Shown in pieces: positions 24,301-31,941 of a stretch of DNA of 50,052 nucleotides (position 1 is the stretch's first letter; the number at the start of each line of letters is the position of its first letter). The stretch is taken from assembly GCA_946886365.1 (NCBI GenBank), contig CAMPIM010000011.1:1-50052 (forward strand), given 5' to 3'. The notes under the pieces were generated by a model. It was not told where the DNA came from, did no database searches, and saw nothing but the letters and a program-made list of their open reading frames with translations. Made by a program: the position numbers and the translations under genes. This stretch comes from an uncultured Novosphingobium sp. (GTDB lineage Bacteria; Pseudomonadota; Alphaproteobacteria; Sphingomonadales; Sphingomonadaceae).

Positions 24301-26325
24301 TCAGGCGGGCTCCTTGACACGCTGGACGATGCTGTTGGCGAGTTTCGGCGCGACTTCCGCAAGATGATCGAAATGCGCTTCGAAATGAGCCATACCCTGG
24401 CTCATCGAACGGATTTCCGCTTCCAGCCCTTGCAGCCCCGCCTCCGGTAGCAGGACTTCAATCACATCCCAGGCCGACCAACCTTCGCGGCTCGTCATCC
24501 GCAGCATCTGGCCACGGCGGGAGGCCACGGCGGAGGTGATGCGGGATGAGGCTGTGCCTGGCGTCATGATCGTCACATGCGCGACCGGCTCCAACAGATA
24601 GGGGGAAGCAGCCGCCAGTGCGTCGCTCATCGCTATCCGTCCGGCGGTACGGAAAGCGAGTTCGGAGCTATCGACGCTATGAAAGGAGCCATCGACCAAA
24701 GTCGCCGCGACGTCGACCACGGGAAAGCCGAGCGGACCTTTTGCCTGGGCGTCATGCACGCCCTTTTCAACCGCCGGAATCCACTGCTTAGGTATCGCGC
24801 CACCCGTGATCCGTTCCTCGAAGCGAAGGCCCTCTCCCCGTTCCAGTGGGCGCACTTCCAGCACGACATCACCGAACTGGCCGTGCCCGCCGGACTGTTT
24901 TTTGTGCCGCCCGCGTTGCGTGACCGCTTTTCGGATCGATTCCCTGTAGGCGATCGTCGGCGGCTGTACCGATACGGCCACGCCATAGCGGCGCTTCAGA
25001 CGGGCCAGCGCGACGTTCAGATGCTCGTCACTCACGCCGTGAAGCAAGGTCTCTCGGGATGCTTCGTCCTGGCTCCAGTGGAGGGCATGATCTTCCTCCG
25101 CCAGCCGATTGAGGGCGGTGGACAGGCGCACCTCGTCCTTATGATCCTTCGCGGCGATCGCTACCGCGCAATTGGTTGCCGGTCGATCAGCGAGAAGCCC
25201 GTTGCCACCGGGTTTGGCAGCGATGCCGATCAGGTCACCTGCCTTTGCCGTGTCGATTTTGGCGATGCCGACGATCGCGCCCGATTCTGCGGTAGCGATC
25301 TTGGTCGTGGCAAGGCCCTGTAGCGAGAATATTCCGCCTGCGCGCAGGGATTGCCCGCCGTTGTCTTGGAGGTCGGCACCATCCTGCAAATCGCCGCCGA
25401 ACAGGCGCGCGATCGCCAGGCGGCCTACCGTTGCCGCATGGGAAATCTTCAGCACCTGTGCCGCTGCTCCGGTGATGCCTAGCCGCTCCGCCGTCTTCGC
25501 GGGGTCAGGTGTGTCATGCCGCAGCATCTTGAGCAGACGCCGGATACCAAAGCCATTGGCGGCGGAACCGAACAGCACCGGCACGATGAGGCCGCTGGCG
25601 GTTTCCTGTGCGAGATCGGCGAAGATGGTTTGAAGGCTTGGCTGCTCGTCCGACAGGAGCTGCTCAAGCAGGATGTCGTCATGATCGGCCAGTTGTTCCA
25701 GCATATGGAAGCGTGCCTGGCTTTCATCAGCCTTCAGCTCTTCGGCGAGCGCGATCTGCTGCGATTGCTTGCCTGTCTCATAATGATAGGCTCGTTCCAG
25801 CGCGAGATCGACGAAGCCATCGACCCGATCGCCAGACCGGATCGGGATTTGCCGGGCGACGAGCGCGGCGGCGCTCATCGGGGCGAGGGCCGTAAGCAGG
25901 TCCTGGATGCTGCCCCGCGCCTGCTCGATCTTGTTGACGAACAGGGCGTGCGGAACGCCTGCGCGTTCCAGCTTGCGCAGTGTGGGTTCTGCCAGGGGGG
26001 CGCGGGCCGGGTCCGGATCGATGACGACGATGGCGAGGTCGACCGCATTGAGAGCGATGGCCGCGTCATCGACAAAGCTGGGCGAGCCTGGAATATCGAC
26101 GAGGGAGAAATGATCCCCCATCCATTCGAACTGCATCAAATTGAGTTCAGTGGAGCTTCCCCGCTCTCGCGCTTCTGGACTTGCATCGCCGACGCTGGTG
26201 CCAGCTTCGACCGATCCCTGTCGCGAAACAGCCCCGCTGATATGCATTATAGCATCCGCGAGGCTGGTTTTACCCGCTCCGGCGGGGCCGATCAGCGCAA
26301 TGGAGCGCGATTGCGTGCCGCTCAT
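24301..26325 (-). CDS. EF-G-like translational GTPase paralogue with altered G3 motif
   Basis: 674-residue protein with the EF-G domain order: G domain, beta-barrel domain II, then domains III, IV and V ('G-Q-M-L-R-M-T-S-R' near the end). The P-loop 'G-P-A-G-A-G-K-T' is at residues 13-20 and G4 is Asn131-Lys-Ile-Glu134. The G3 motif reads Asp77-Ile-Pro-Gly-Ser81, whereas translational GTPases normally have D-x-P-G-H; the missing histidine activates the attacking water, so GTP hydrolysis may be slow or absent. Paralogues of this EF-G-like type (for example mycobacterial EF-G2) also lack it. It is not the main fusA, which is normally in the str operon. The start at 26325 has AGGAGAGCAAGG upstream; a second ATG at 26340 is less likely. 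Role unknown, perhaps ribosome hibernation or stress. Confidence 0.88.
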   Translation of the reverse strand: MSGTQSRSIALIGPAGAGKTSLADAIMHISGAVSRQGSVEAGTSVGDASPEARERGSSTELNLMQFEWMGDHFSLVDIPGSPSFVDDAAIALNAVDLAIVVIDPDPARAPLAEPTLRKLERAGVPHALFVNKIEQARGSIQDLLTALAPMSAAALVARQIPIRSGDRVDGFVDLALERAYHYETGKQSQQIALAEELKADESQARFHMLEQLADHDDILLEQLLSDEQPSLQTIFADLAQETASGLIVPVLFGSAANGFGIRRLLKMLRHDTPDPAKTAERLGITGAAAQVLKISHAATVGRLAIARLFGGDLQDGADLQDNGGQSLRAGGIFSLQGLATTKIATAESGAIVGIAKIDTAKAGDLIGIAAKPGGNGLLADRPATNCAVAIAAKDHKDEVRLSTALNRLAEEDHALHWSQDEASRETLLHGVSDEHLNVALARLKRRYGVAVSVQPPTIAYRESIRKAVTQRGRHKKQSGGHGQFGDVVLEVRPLERGEGLRFEERITGGAIPKQWIPAVEKGVHDAQAKGPLGFPVVDVAATLVDGSFHSVDSSELAFRTAGRIAMSDALAAASPYLLEPVAHVTIMTPGTASSRITSAVASRRGQMLRMTSREGWSAWDVIEVLLPEAGLQGLEAEIRSMSQGMAHFEAHFDHLAEVAPKLANSIVQRVKEPA

Positions 26326-26555
26326 CCTTGCTCTCCTCATCCCGTCTTTCGTGGCGAAGACGGTCCTTCTGACGGAGCGATGTTCTGCCTATCGCGGGGG
26401 GAACGCAAGGGGGCTTCGACCGGATCGCGCCACCGCCTGGCTAAGCGCACATGCAATTGCGAGATGTGCATTGCGCTCATTCATAATATTCATCCTATCT
26501 GCCGGAACTGGTTCAACCGCCGTTCGATTTGGTAAAGCGCAGAGAGGCTGGCTAA

Positions 26556-26768
26556 ATGCCCAAGGATGAAGAGCGGCGGCAGCGGCGAAATGCCAAGCGA
26601 TGGCTGTGGGCGATCGTTGCTGCGGGTCTGGCTCTGGCGGCGCTCATAGCTTATACCAGCCTGCGTGCGCCCGATCCGGCATCGCGAACGTCAGATGTGG
26701 CGGTCCCGGCCTCTGCAACCGCAGCACCAGTGGGGGACGACACCCGGAACGAATCGCCGCATCGGTAA
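26556..26768 (+). CDS. Small single-pass membrane protein, unknown function (70 aa)
   Basis: No family recognised. The N-terminus is highly charged ('K-D-E-E-R-R-Q-R-R-N-A-K-R'), followed by one transmembrane helix at about residues 17-36 and an alanine/proline/threonine-rich, probably periplasmic or disordered tail. The charge pattern predicts the N-terminus inside. GAGAGG lies about ten bases before the ATG. It is divergent from the EF-G-like gene across 230 bases that hold no other gene, and sits 61 bases before another small membrane protein on the same strand. The call rests on RBS, topology and codon pattern. Confidence 0.6.
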   Translation: MPKDEERRQRRNAKRWLWAIVAAGLALAALIAYTSLRAPDPASRTSDVAVPASATAAPVGDDTRNESPHR

Positions 26769-26829
26769 TTGCAATTTTTGCGATCCCTGCACGAGGGACC
26801 GATCTTCCTCATTTTCAGGAGTTTGGTCG

Positions 26830-27030
26830 ATGTCGCTAACCGGACTTACTGCCATCATCATCCTGATCGCTGCGGCCCTGCTCGGCCTGGTGCTTTATGC
26901 GCGCAATCGGGGGCGGTTGAGTAGCGGAGCCGCATTGATCGCGGCCCTCGTCATCATCGCTGCGGCTTCCGTCACGATGATCTATCCGTCTTTCCTGACC
27001 GCGACGCACGCGGATCGGCCGGTGCCCTGA
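26830..27030 (+). CDS. Small two-helix membrane protein, unknown function (66 aa)
   Basis: Not recognised. Two hydrophobic helices (about residues 4-24 and 33-52) are joined by a basic loop 'A-R-N-R-G-R-L', predicting a hairpin with both ends outside the cytoplasm. CAGGAG lies nine bases before the ATG at 26830. Five bases separate its stop from the methyltransferase start, so the two are probably translated from one message. A short hairpin, TCCCT/AGGGA, lies in the leader. It may be an accessory membrane protein of the phenolic-lipid module or simply a neighbour. Confidence 0.62.
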   Translation: MSLTGLTAIIILIAAALLGLVLYARNRGRLSSGAALIAALVIIAAASVTMIYPSFLTATHADRPVP

Positions 27031-27035
27031 GCCGC

Positions 27036-27872
27036 ATGATTGTTCCCGATCAAGCGCCGGATTCCCGAAGCGTCGCGCTTCACTATGATGAGCTTGACCT
27101 CGCCTATCGTCGCATCTGGGGCGATCATGTTCACCACGGATATTGGCGCACAGGGACCGAAACGCCTGAGCGGGCCGCTGCCGAGTTGGTGGCTGCGGTG
27201 GAGCAAAGGCTTGGCATAGAGGCTGGGCACCGTATTTGCGACATTGGTTGCGGATATGGGGCGACAGCGGCCGATATCCTGACACGCCATGACGTGTCGA
27301 TCGTCGGCCTGACGCTATCGGCGGCCCAGCACGCAATTGCGCAAGAGCGTTCGCCGCGCTTTACCTGTCTGGTGCGGGATTGGTTGGACAACGGCCTGGA
27401 AACGGCGTCGTTCGACCGCGCTTATGCGATCGAAAGTTCCGAGCATATGACGGATAAGCCGCGCTTCTTCACCGAGGCAAGACGCATATTGCGGCCGGGC
27501 GGCCGCTTGGTCGTGTGCGCCTGGCTGGAGGGGGAGGGGGCGTCCGCTTGGGAGGTGCGGCATTTGCTGCTGCCGATATGCAAGGAGGGCAGGTTGCCCA
27601 GCATGGGAAGCCGGGAAGATTATCTGACATTGGCCTCTGACGCTGGATTTCGCCTGATGGATCATCGGGACATCAGCCGGGAGGTGCGCCGGACCTGGTC
27701 GATATGCCTTGGTCGTTTGGCCAAGAGCGTGTTGAGCGACCGGGACATTCGTCGGCTTGCGCTTGGCCGCGCCACGATGAGCCGCGATTTCATATTGAGC
27801 CTTCCGCGCCTCATCCTCGCCCTGCGCACAGGGGCGATGCGATATGGGATATTCCAGTGGGAACCGGCCTAG
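27036..27872 (+). CDS. SAM-dependent methyltransferase, tocopherol/cyclopropane-synthase-like class I
   Basis: 278 residues. The SAM-binding motif I is 'I-C-D-I-G-C-G-Y-G-A-T-A' around residues 68-79. The upstream 'H-Y-D-E-L-D-L-A-Y-R-R-I-W-G-D-H-V-H-H-G-Y-W' is the hallmark of the subgroup holding gamma-tocopherol and sarcosine methyltransferases and related small-molecule enzymes. 'F-D-R-A-Y-A-I-E-S-S-E-H-M' and 'R-I-L-R-P-G-G-R-L-V-V' are motifs II-III. The C-terminal 100 residues form a substrate lid. It lies near a type III polyketide synthase, an FAD enzyme and a second methyltransferase, so methylation of an alkylresorcinol/quinol ring is a reasonable inference. Its TAG stop runs straight into palindromic repeat copy B. 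Confidence 0.85.
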   Translation: MIVPDQAPDSRSVALHYDELDLAYRRIWGDHVHHGYWRTGTETPERAAAELVAAVEQRLGIEAGHRICDIGCGYGATAADILTRHDVSIVGLTLSAAQHAIAQERSPRFTCLVRDWLDNGLETASFDRAYAIESSEHMTDKPRFFTEARRILRPGGRLVVCAWLEGEGASAWEVRHLLLPICKEGRLPSMGSREDYLTLASDAGFRLMDHRDISREVRRTWSICLGRLAKSVLSDRDIRRLALGRATMSRDFILSLPRLILALRTGAMRYGIFQWEPA

Positions 27873-28013
27873 GGCCGATCGACATTCAGTTCTGGCGGCC
27901 TGCAAATGGCGGTTCTCCGCGCTTCCGGTGCTCACGTACTGTGAGTACGCTGCGCTCCGGGTCACGGAAAACCACCATTTTCGACACGCCATCTCCTGAA
28001 TGTCGATCGGCCC
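27872..28013. repeat. Dispersed palindromic intergenic element, copy B
   Basis: About 142 bases with the same 18-bp inverted ends as copy A at 15679-15850. Near-identical outer 54 bases on the left, and an inner hairpin CGTACT-GTG-AGTACG in the centre. It fills exactly the space between two convergent genes: its first base is the last base of the methyltransferase stop, and its last base touches the first base of the opposite stop codon (28014). It is about 30 bases shorter than copy A because of centre and right-side differences. Confidence 0.9.
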
Positions 28014-28418
28014 TTAGCCGCCTCGGGTCCAGCGCCGCGATTCACAGATGAAGAGCACGCAGCCGGTGAGCTTCAGCGATCCGTCAGGGTTGCGCGCCAG
28101 TGACGAGCGATAGCTTTTCCCGCTTTTCGGATCATAGGCCCGCCCGCCTGTCCATGCGGAACCGGATCGATTGAAATCCCAGAGGGTAAGAAGGCCCGCC
28201 AAAGACCGCGCGCGAAGGCGAGGGTTCGGGTTGTGGACGTCTGTCTTGGGGACATCGGCACCCGTATCGAGCACTCGCACGATCCGGCCGCACAGTTTTG
28301 CGCCGCACGGTTCGATCTTGACGAGGCCCTTGCCGTCATCCGTCACCCATAGACCGGCTACGTCGGTTGCAGGAACCGCAGCCGAAGAGGCGAGCAAGAG
28401 GAGGGAAGCCGCCAGCAT
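28014..28418 (-). CDS. Exported DUF2147 family protein
   Basis: 134-residue secreted protein of a family with unknown biochemical role, widespread in proteobacteria. After a hydrophobic signal segment ending about 'V-P-A' come the family features 'G-L-W-V-T-D-D-G-K-G-L-V-K-I-E-P-C-G-A-K-L-C-G-R-I-V'. 'G-G-R-A-Y-D-P-K-S-G-K-S-Y-R-S' and the closing 'L-K-L-T-G-C-V-L-F-I-C-E-S-R-R-W-T-R' also fit. The two cysteine pairs probably form disulfides. AGGAG is one base from an ATG at 28424 and seven bases from the ATG at 28418, so the latter is taken. It is divergent from the methyltransferase at 28559 and separate from the polyketide genes in orientation. Confidence 0.82.
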   Translation of the reverse strand: MLAASLLLLASSAAVPATDVAGLWVTDDGKGLVKIEPCGAKLCGRIVRVLDTGADVPKTDVHNPNPRLRARSLAGLLTLWDFNRSGSAWTGGRAYDPKSGKSYRSSLARNPDGSLKLTGCVLFICESRRWTRGG

Positions 28419-28558
28419 TGTCATACTCCTATCCGCCCCCGCCCTTGCACGGTGAGACAAAAACTGTGGCGCATCAACTGCTTTCTCCGTGGTAGAATGA
28501 TCGCGGGAGAAGACGAGACATGGCAAAGCTCATCACAAGATCGCGTCAGGAAGAGCAG

Positions 28559-29236
28559 ATGGACGCGCCCGATCTCGATCCGGCCGTATATGAGCGGGTT
28601 TTGCACGATCTGGCCCGGGTCAACCGATGGACGTTCACAGCCTGGCCCACCATCGCCTTCCTCCAACGCGCGGTAGGACAGGCACGACATTTCCGTTTGC
28701 TCGATGTCGGATTTGGCGACGGCGACGTTCTGCGCGCGGTTGCCCGATGGGCGCGGCGCCGGGGTATCGATGCCGAACTGATAGGCGTGGACCTGAATGA
28801 AAAGAGTTTGCGGGCGGCCCGGCATGCAACCCCGTCCGACCTGTCGATTGATTATCGGGCAGGCGACTATCTCGATCAGCCAGAGTCGTTCGACTTCATC
28901 ATTTCAAGCCAGGTCACGCATCATATGACCGACGCGCAACTGATAACCTTCCTGCGTCATATGGAGGCGAATGCGAGGATGGGCTGGTTGATCTGCGACC
29001 TGCACCGGCATGGCTTTGCGCATTGGGGCTTCCCCATTCTGGCGCGTCTGTTGCGCGTCCACAGGATCGTTCGGGAAGATGGTCAATTATCGATCGCCCG
29101 ATCGTTCCGGCGTCGGGAATGGATCGATCTGCTGGCGCAGGCTGGCATATCCGAGGATCAGGTGCGGATAGTGCGCCGTTTCGCCTTTCGCCTGTGCGTG
29201 GAGCGTGTGCGGGAGACGCCGGTCAACCTTTCCTGA
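28559..29236 (+). CDS. SAM-dependent methyltransferase linked to type III polyketide synthase
   Basis: 225 residues. Motif I is 'L-L-D-V-G-F-G-D-G-D-V-L-R' and motif II includes 'F-D-F-I-I-S-S-Q-V-T-H-H'. The protein ends with a lipid-interacting-looking region ('H-W-G-F-P-I-L-A-R-L-L-R-V-H'). The start at 28559 has AGGA seven bases upstream and begins 'M-D-A-P-D-L-D-P'; the ATG at 28520 would add 13 residues with a weaker site. Methyltransferases of this kind accompany type III polyketide synthases and FAD enzymes, where they methylate an alkylresorcinol product. Unusually, the gene is convergent with the FAD oxidoreductase and overlaps its 3' end by 14 bases rather than sharing its operon. 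Confidence 0.85.
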   Translation: MDAPDLDPAVYERVLHDLARVNRWTFTAWPTIAFLQRAVGQARHFRLLDVGFGDGDVLRAVARWARRRGIDAELIGVDLNEKSLRAARHATPSDLSIDYRAGDYLDQPESFDFIISSQVTHHMTDAQLITFLRHMEANARMGWLICDLHRHGFAHWGFPILARLLRVHRIVREDGQLSIARSFRRREWIDLLAQAGISEDQVRIVRRFAFRLCVERVRETPVNLS

Positions 29237-30320
29237 TACGGGTGAGGGATGCGGCGCCCGTTCCCAGTCCGGGCGCGAACCGTAAGAGCGACATGAGGAC
29301 GCTGCGGGTGAGGGGTGCTGCGGCGCCATGGCGCAGGGCTTCGGCAATGCCGACAGGCCGCGCGCATTGCCGCCGCCACTTGTCCTGCCATGCCGGTGAA
29401 GCTTCAGGTCCTGCGGCCAGCATTGCTCCGGCGGCGCTCGCTCCGCTGGCCAAGGCGATGGCGATACCGTCGCCTGCGAGGGAGGCTATGACGGCGCTCT
29501 GATCGCCGATCCGAAAGACGCCTTTGTGGCTTTGCGGCGCGCGCCAGCCATAGGGAACACCCGCGACAGCATCGAAATGGGCGGGGATGCCTTGAAGTCG
29601 TTCGCTGAGCAGTGGCGCCTCCTGTTGCAACTCGTCTAGCAGCGCGGGAACGCTCCCCGCCGTAGTGAGCCGATCTCTGCTTACCGACAGGCAGACGTTG
29701 ATCGATCCATCCTCCTGCAACAGCAGTCCTGCATAGCCTTTATCGAACAGGTGCAGTTCAACGAAGCCCGACAGTGCGCCATGCAATTCGGAGGACGCAG
29801 GGAGGGAGGTGCGTAGCCCGACCGATGAGCTTGAGAAATCCCGGGCGACGCCGCGCAGCTCATGCTTGCCGACGCCTATGAACAGGGCGTCTGTGGCAAG
29901 TGTCTCGCCATTGTCGAAGCGCACGGCGCGGCTATCTGGATCGGCCATGCGGGCTGTTCGGCCTCGACTGACGATAGCACCCGCGTTGGCGGCTGCCTCG
30001 ATAAGGGCATTGTCCAGGACGTGGCGGGAAATACCGCCGGCCGTGGCGGGCAGGGCGGCTTCGACGCAGCGGCTCCCCGTGGCCAGCCTGAAGCGGCTTA
30101 TGGGCCGCGCCCCAAGCTTCCAGGGGTCCACTCCCAATTCCATAAGGCCAGCGATCGCGTCCCAGCCGAGAAAGCCGCCGCATACGCCAGCGGGGGCAGC
30201 GGCATGGCGTTCCACCAGATGCGGCCTCATTCCGGCACGGGCAAGCGTGATGGCAGCGGCCGAGCCAGCCGGGCCGCCGCCTATGATGAGCGCCTCTAGC
30301 TTGGCCGCTCCTGTCATCAT
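29223..30320 (-). CDS. FAD-dependent oxidoreductase (geranylgeranyl-reductase/phenolic hydroxylase-like)
   Basis: 365 residues. The FAD-binding motif 'I-I-G-G-G-P-A-G-S-A-A-A' is near residue 10. A 'C-G-G-F-L-G-W-D-A' segment and the second FAD motif 'I-G-D-Q-S-A-V-I-A-S-L-A-G-D-G-I-A-I-A-L' are typical of the group-A monooxygenase/GGR superfamily. Its start overlaps the polyketide synthase stop by four bases, so the two are translationally coupled. By analogy with Streptomyces SrsA-SrsB-SrsC (type III synthase, methyltransferase, flavoprotein hydroxylase making phenolic-lipid quinones), it probably hydroxylates or oxidises the alkylresorcinol ring. That role is inferred from context. Confidence 0.83.
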   Translation of the reverse strand: MMTGAAKLEALIIGGGPAGSAAAITLARAGMRPHLVERHAAAPAGVCGGFLGWDAIAGLMELGVDPWKLGARPISRFRLATGSRCVEAALPATAGGISRHVLDNALIEAAANAGAIVSRGRTARMADPDSRAVRFDNGETLATDALFIGVGKHELRGVARDFSSSSVGLRTSLPASSELHGALSGFVELHLFDKGYAGLLLQEDGSINVCLSVSRDRLTTAGSVPALLDELQQEAPLLSERLQGIPAHFDAVAGVPYGWRAPQSHKGVFRIGDQSAVIASLAGDGIAIALASGASAAGAMLAAGPEASPAWQDKWRRQCARPVGIAEALRHGAAAPLTRSVLMSLLRFAPGLGTGAASLTRIRKG

Positions 30321-31387
30321 CCGGCTCGCGAAAAGCGGAATCCTTCCGCAGCGACGCCCGGTCCGAAGGCGAGCGCGACGCCGGGGCCGTGGCTCCCTTC
30401 ATCGAGCAGATCGCTCAGGATAAACATCAGCGTTGCGGACGACATGTTGCCATGGCGCGCGAGGATGCCGCGAGACACCGCCAGCGCATCGGGTTGCAGG
30501 TCCATGCCGTTTTCGACTGCGTCCAATATGGAACGGCCCCCCGCATGAACCGCCCAATTCGCGACCGATGCGGGATCAGTCGAACCGCAAATCCGGTCCC
30601 TGACGCCCTTGTCTCGTAGAGCGGTCTGAATGCGGCTCGGGACTTCGCCCGACAGGTGCATGACGAAACCGGCGTCGCCGATCTCCCAACGGATGAGATC
30701 GGCAGAACCTTCCAGATTGATCGCGAAGGGCGCATCCATCGCGAAACCGCGATCCTGCGCGCTGACCAGTGCCGCCGCCGCGCCATCGCCAAATTGCAGC
30801 ATCATCAGCAATCTTTCGACCTGCTGTTCCCGCTGAAGGTGAAGCGAGGACAGTTCGACGGTGACCACCAGCACGCGCGCGTCGGGCTCCGACCGCACGA
30901 TATGCCGCGCAGTCCGAAGCGCCGCGACCGCCGCGTAACAGCCCATGAACCCCACAAGTGTCCGCTCCACACTGACCAGACCCAGCGCGTCGGCGATGAT
31001 CTGATCGACGCCGGGAGCGACGAAGCCGGTGCAACTGGCAACGACCAGATGGGTAATGCCATCGAGAACTATCTTTGCGCGCAAGGCGTCGATGGCTCGC
31101 AGGGCCAATTCAGGGGCGTAGCGATGATAGAGTTGCATGCGTTGCGATGTCGAAGGCATGGCGTCCGCATAAAAGCCGCCGGGATCGACAGGTGAGGCTT
31201 CCGCGTCCACTTGGGGAAGGACCGACCAGCGATGATTTATGCCGCTGCGTTCCGCCATGCGGACGAACAGGCTGCGCGCCCGTTCATCCACTAATTGCTG
31301 GCTGGCCCATCGAATGAAAGGGGAATGCACATCCTGGTCAGGAACGGCGCAACCTATCGCGTTTATGCAGGCACGTCTTTCGTTCAT
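30317..31387 (-). CDS. Type III polyketide synthase (chalcone/stilbene-synthase-like)
   Basis: 356 residues, normal for the family. The catalytic triad is complete: Cys119 in 'V-V-A-S-C-T-G-F', His281 in 'W-A-V-H-A-G-G-R-S-I-L' and Asn314 in 'R-H-G-N-M-S-S-A-T'. Bacterial homologues condense malonyl-CoA onto long fatty acyl starters to make alkylresorcinols or alkylpyrones, which become membrane phenolic lipids. The coupled FAD enzyme and nearby methyltransferases support a modified resorcinol or quinone product. It is the first gene of a two-gene minus-strand operon. About 120 bases separate it from the next gene upstream on the other side, with no obvious regulator. Product length cannot be deduced. 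Confidence 0.93.
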   Translation of the reverse strand: MNERRACINAIGCAVPDQDVHSPFIRWASQQLVDERARSLFVRMAERSGINHRWSVLPQVDAEASPVDPGGFYADAMPSTSQRMQLYHRYAPELALRAIDALRAKIVLDGITHLVVASCTGFVAPGVDQIIADALGLVSVERTLVGFMGCYAAVAALRTARHIVRSEPDARVLVVTVELSSLHLQREQQVERLLMMLQFGDGAAAALVSAQDRGFAMDAPFAINLEGSADLIRWEIGDAGFVMHLSGEVPSRIQTALRDKGVRDRICGSTDPASVANWAVHAGGRSILDAVENGMDLQPDALAVSRGILARHGNMSSATLMFILSDLLDEGSHGPGVALAFGPGVAAEGFRFSRAG

Positions 31388-31484
31388 CGCATTCCACTTT
31401 GTTGCCCGGATCTACAACGCCGACGATGCGGTATATGATCCGGGCTGGACAGGGTCCAACATGTGTAGCGCGATTTTGATTGCT

Positions 31485-31529
31485 TCCCAATGAATTGGGA
31501 TTTGCGTTAGCCGTGACGAACCGTCACGG
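31485..31529 (-). terminator. Two tandem hairpins at the 3' end of the SDR/SnoaL operon
   Basis: CCGTGACG/CGTCACGG (31511-31518 with 31522-31529) overlaps the last codons of the SnoaL gene. TCCCAAT/ATTGGGA (31485-31491 with 31494-31500) lies just beyond its stop. Neither is followed by a clear T-run on the minus strand, so their role as a terminator is tentative. Confidence 0.4.
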
Positions 31530-31941
31530 GCACCATTTCCTCCCACAACAGTTCGAGCTTACGCCGGGTAAAGCGCCACGCGTCCCCATCACGACGCCAT
31601 TCATCGAGATAACGGATCGTCCAGCGCAAAATCTGGTCCGCGTCGGTGAGGAGATGATCGGCGGTGCAATAGGTCTCACCGCTCGCTCTGTCACCGTCGA
31701 TCATAACTGTCTGGTTATGAATGCGATGGAAGGTCGAGCGGAACATCTGCGCGAGTCCGTCGATCGACATCAATGTCGCCTCCAGCCCTTCTGTGACGAA
31801 GCCCGGCCCTTCGATCCGGCAGTCATTCGCCAGCACGGATCGCCACAGCTGCTTGTCCTTCCGATCCGCACCCTGAGCGTAGATTTCCGCCGTACGCCGG
31901 AGTGCTGCCTCATCGATCAGCTTGTTCATCGCGCCGCTCAC
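31507..31941 (-). CDS. SnoaL-like / nuclear transport factor 2 family protein
   Basis: 144 residues with the cone-shaped alpha+beta NTF2 fold. Its first helix is 'A-A-L-R-R-T-A-E-I-Y-A-Q-G-A-D', followed by 'L-A-N-D-C-R-I-E-G-P-G-F', and it ends 'W-R-F-T-R-R-K-L-E-L-L-W-E-E'. Such proteins include dehydratases, isomerases and hydroxylase-like enzymes acting on aromatic, steroid or polyketide substrates; the reaction cannot be read here. Its start overlaps the upstream SDR stop by four bases, so it is the last gene of the operon that begins at 34471. A second member of the fold at 34982-35493 is broken. Confidence 0.8.
   Translation of the reverse strand: MSGAMNKLIDEAALRRTAEIYAQGADRKDKQLWRSVLANDCRIEGPGFVTEGLEATLMSIDGLAQMFRSTFHRIHNQTVMIDGDRASGETYCTADHLLTDADQILRWTIRYLDEWRRDGDAWRFTRRKLELLWEEMVPVTVRHG

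Noticed and set aside
26503..26524. GGAAC followed by GTT upstream of the small membrane protein at 26556, considered as an extracytoplasmic stress sigma (EcfG) promoter
   Set aside because: The spacing is about 13 bases, too short for the usual 16-18, so the match is probably chance.
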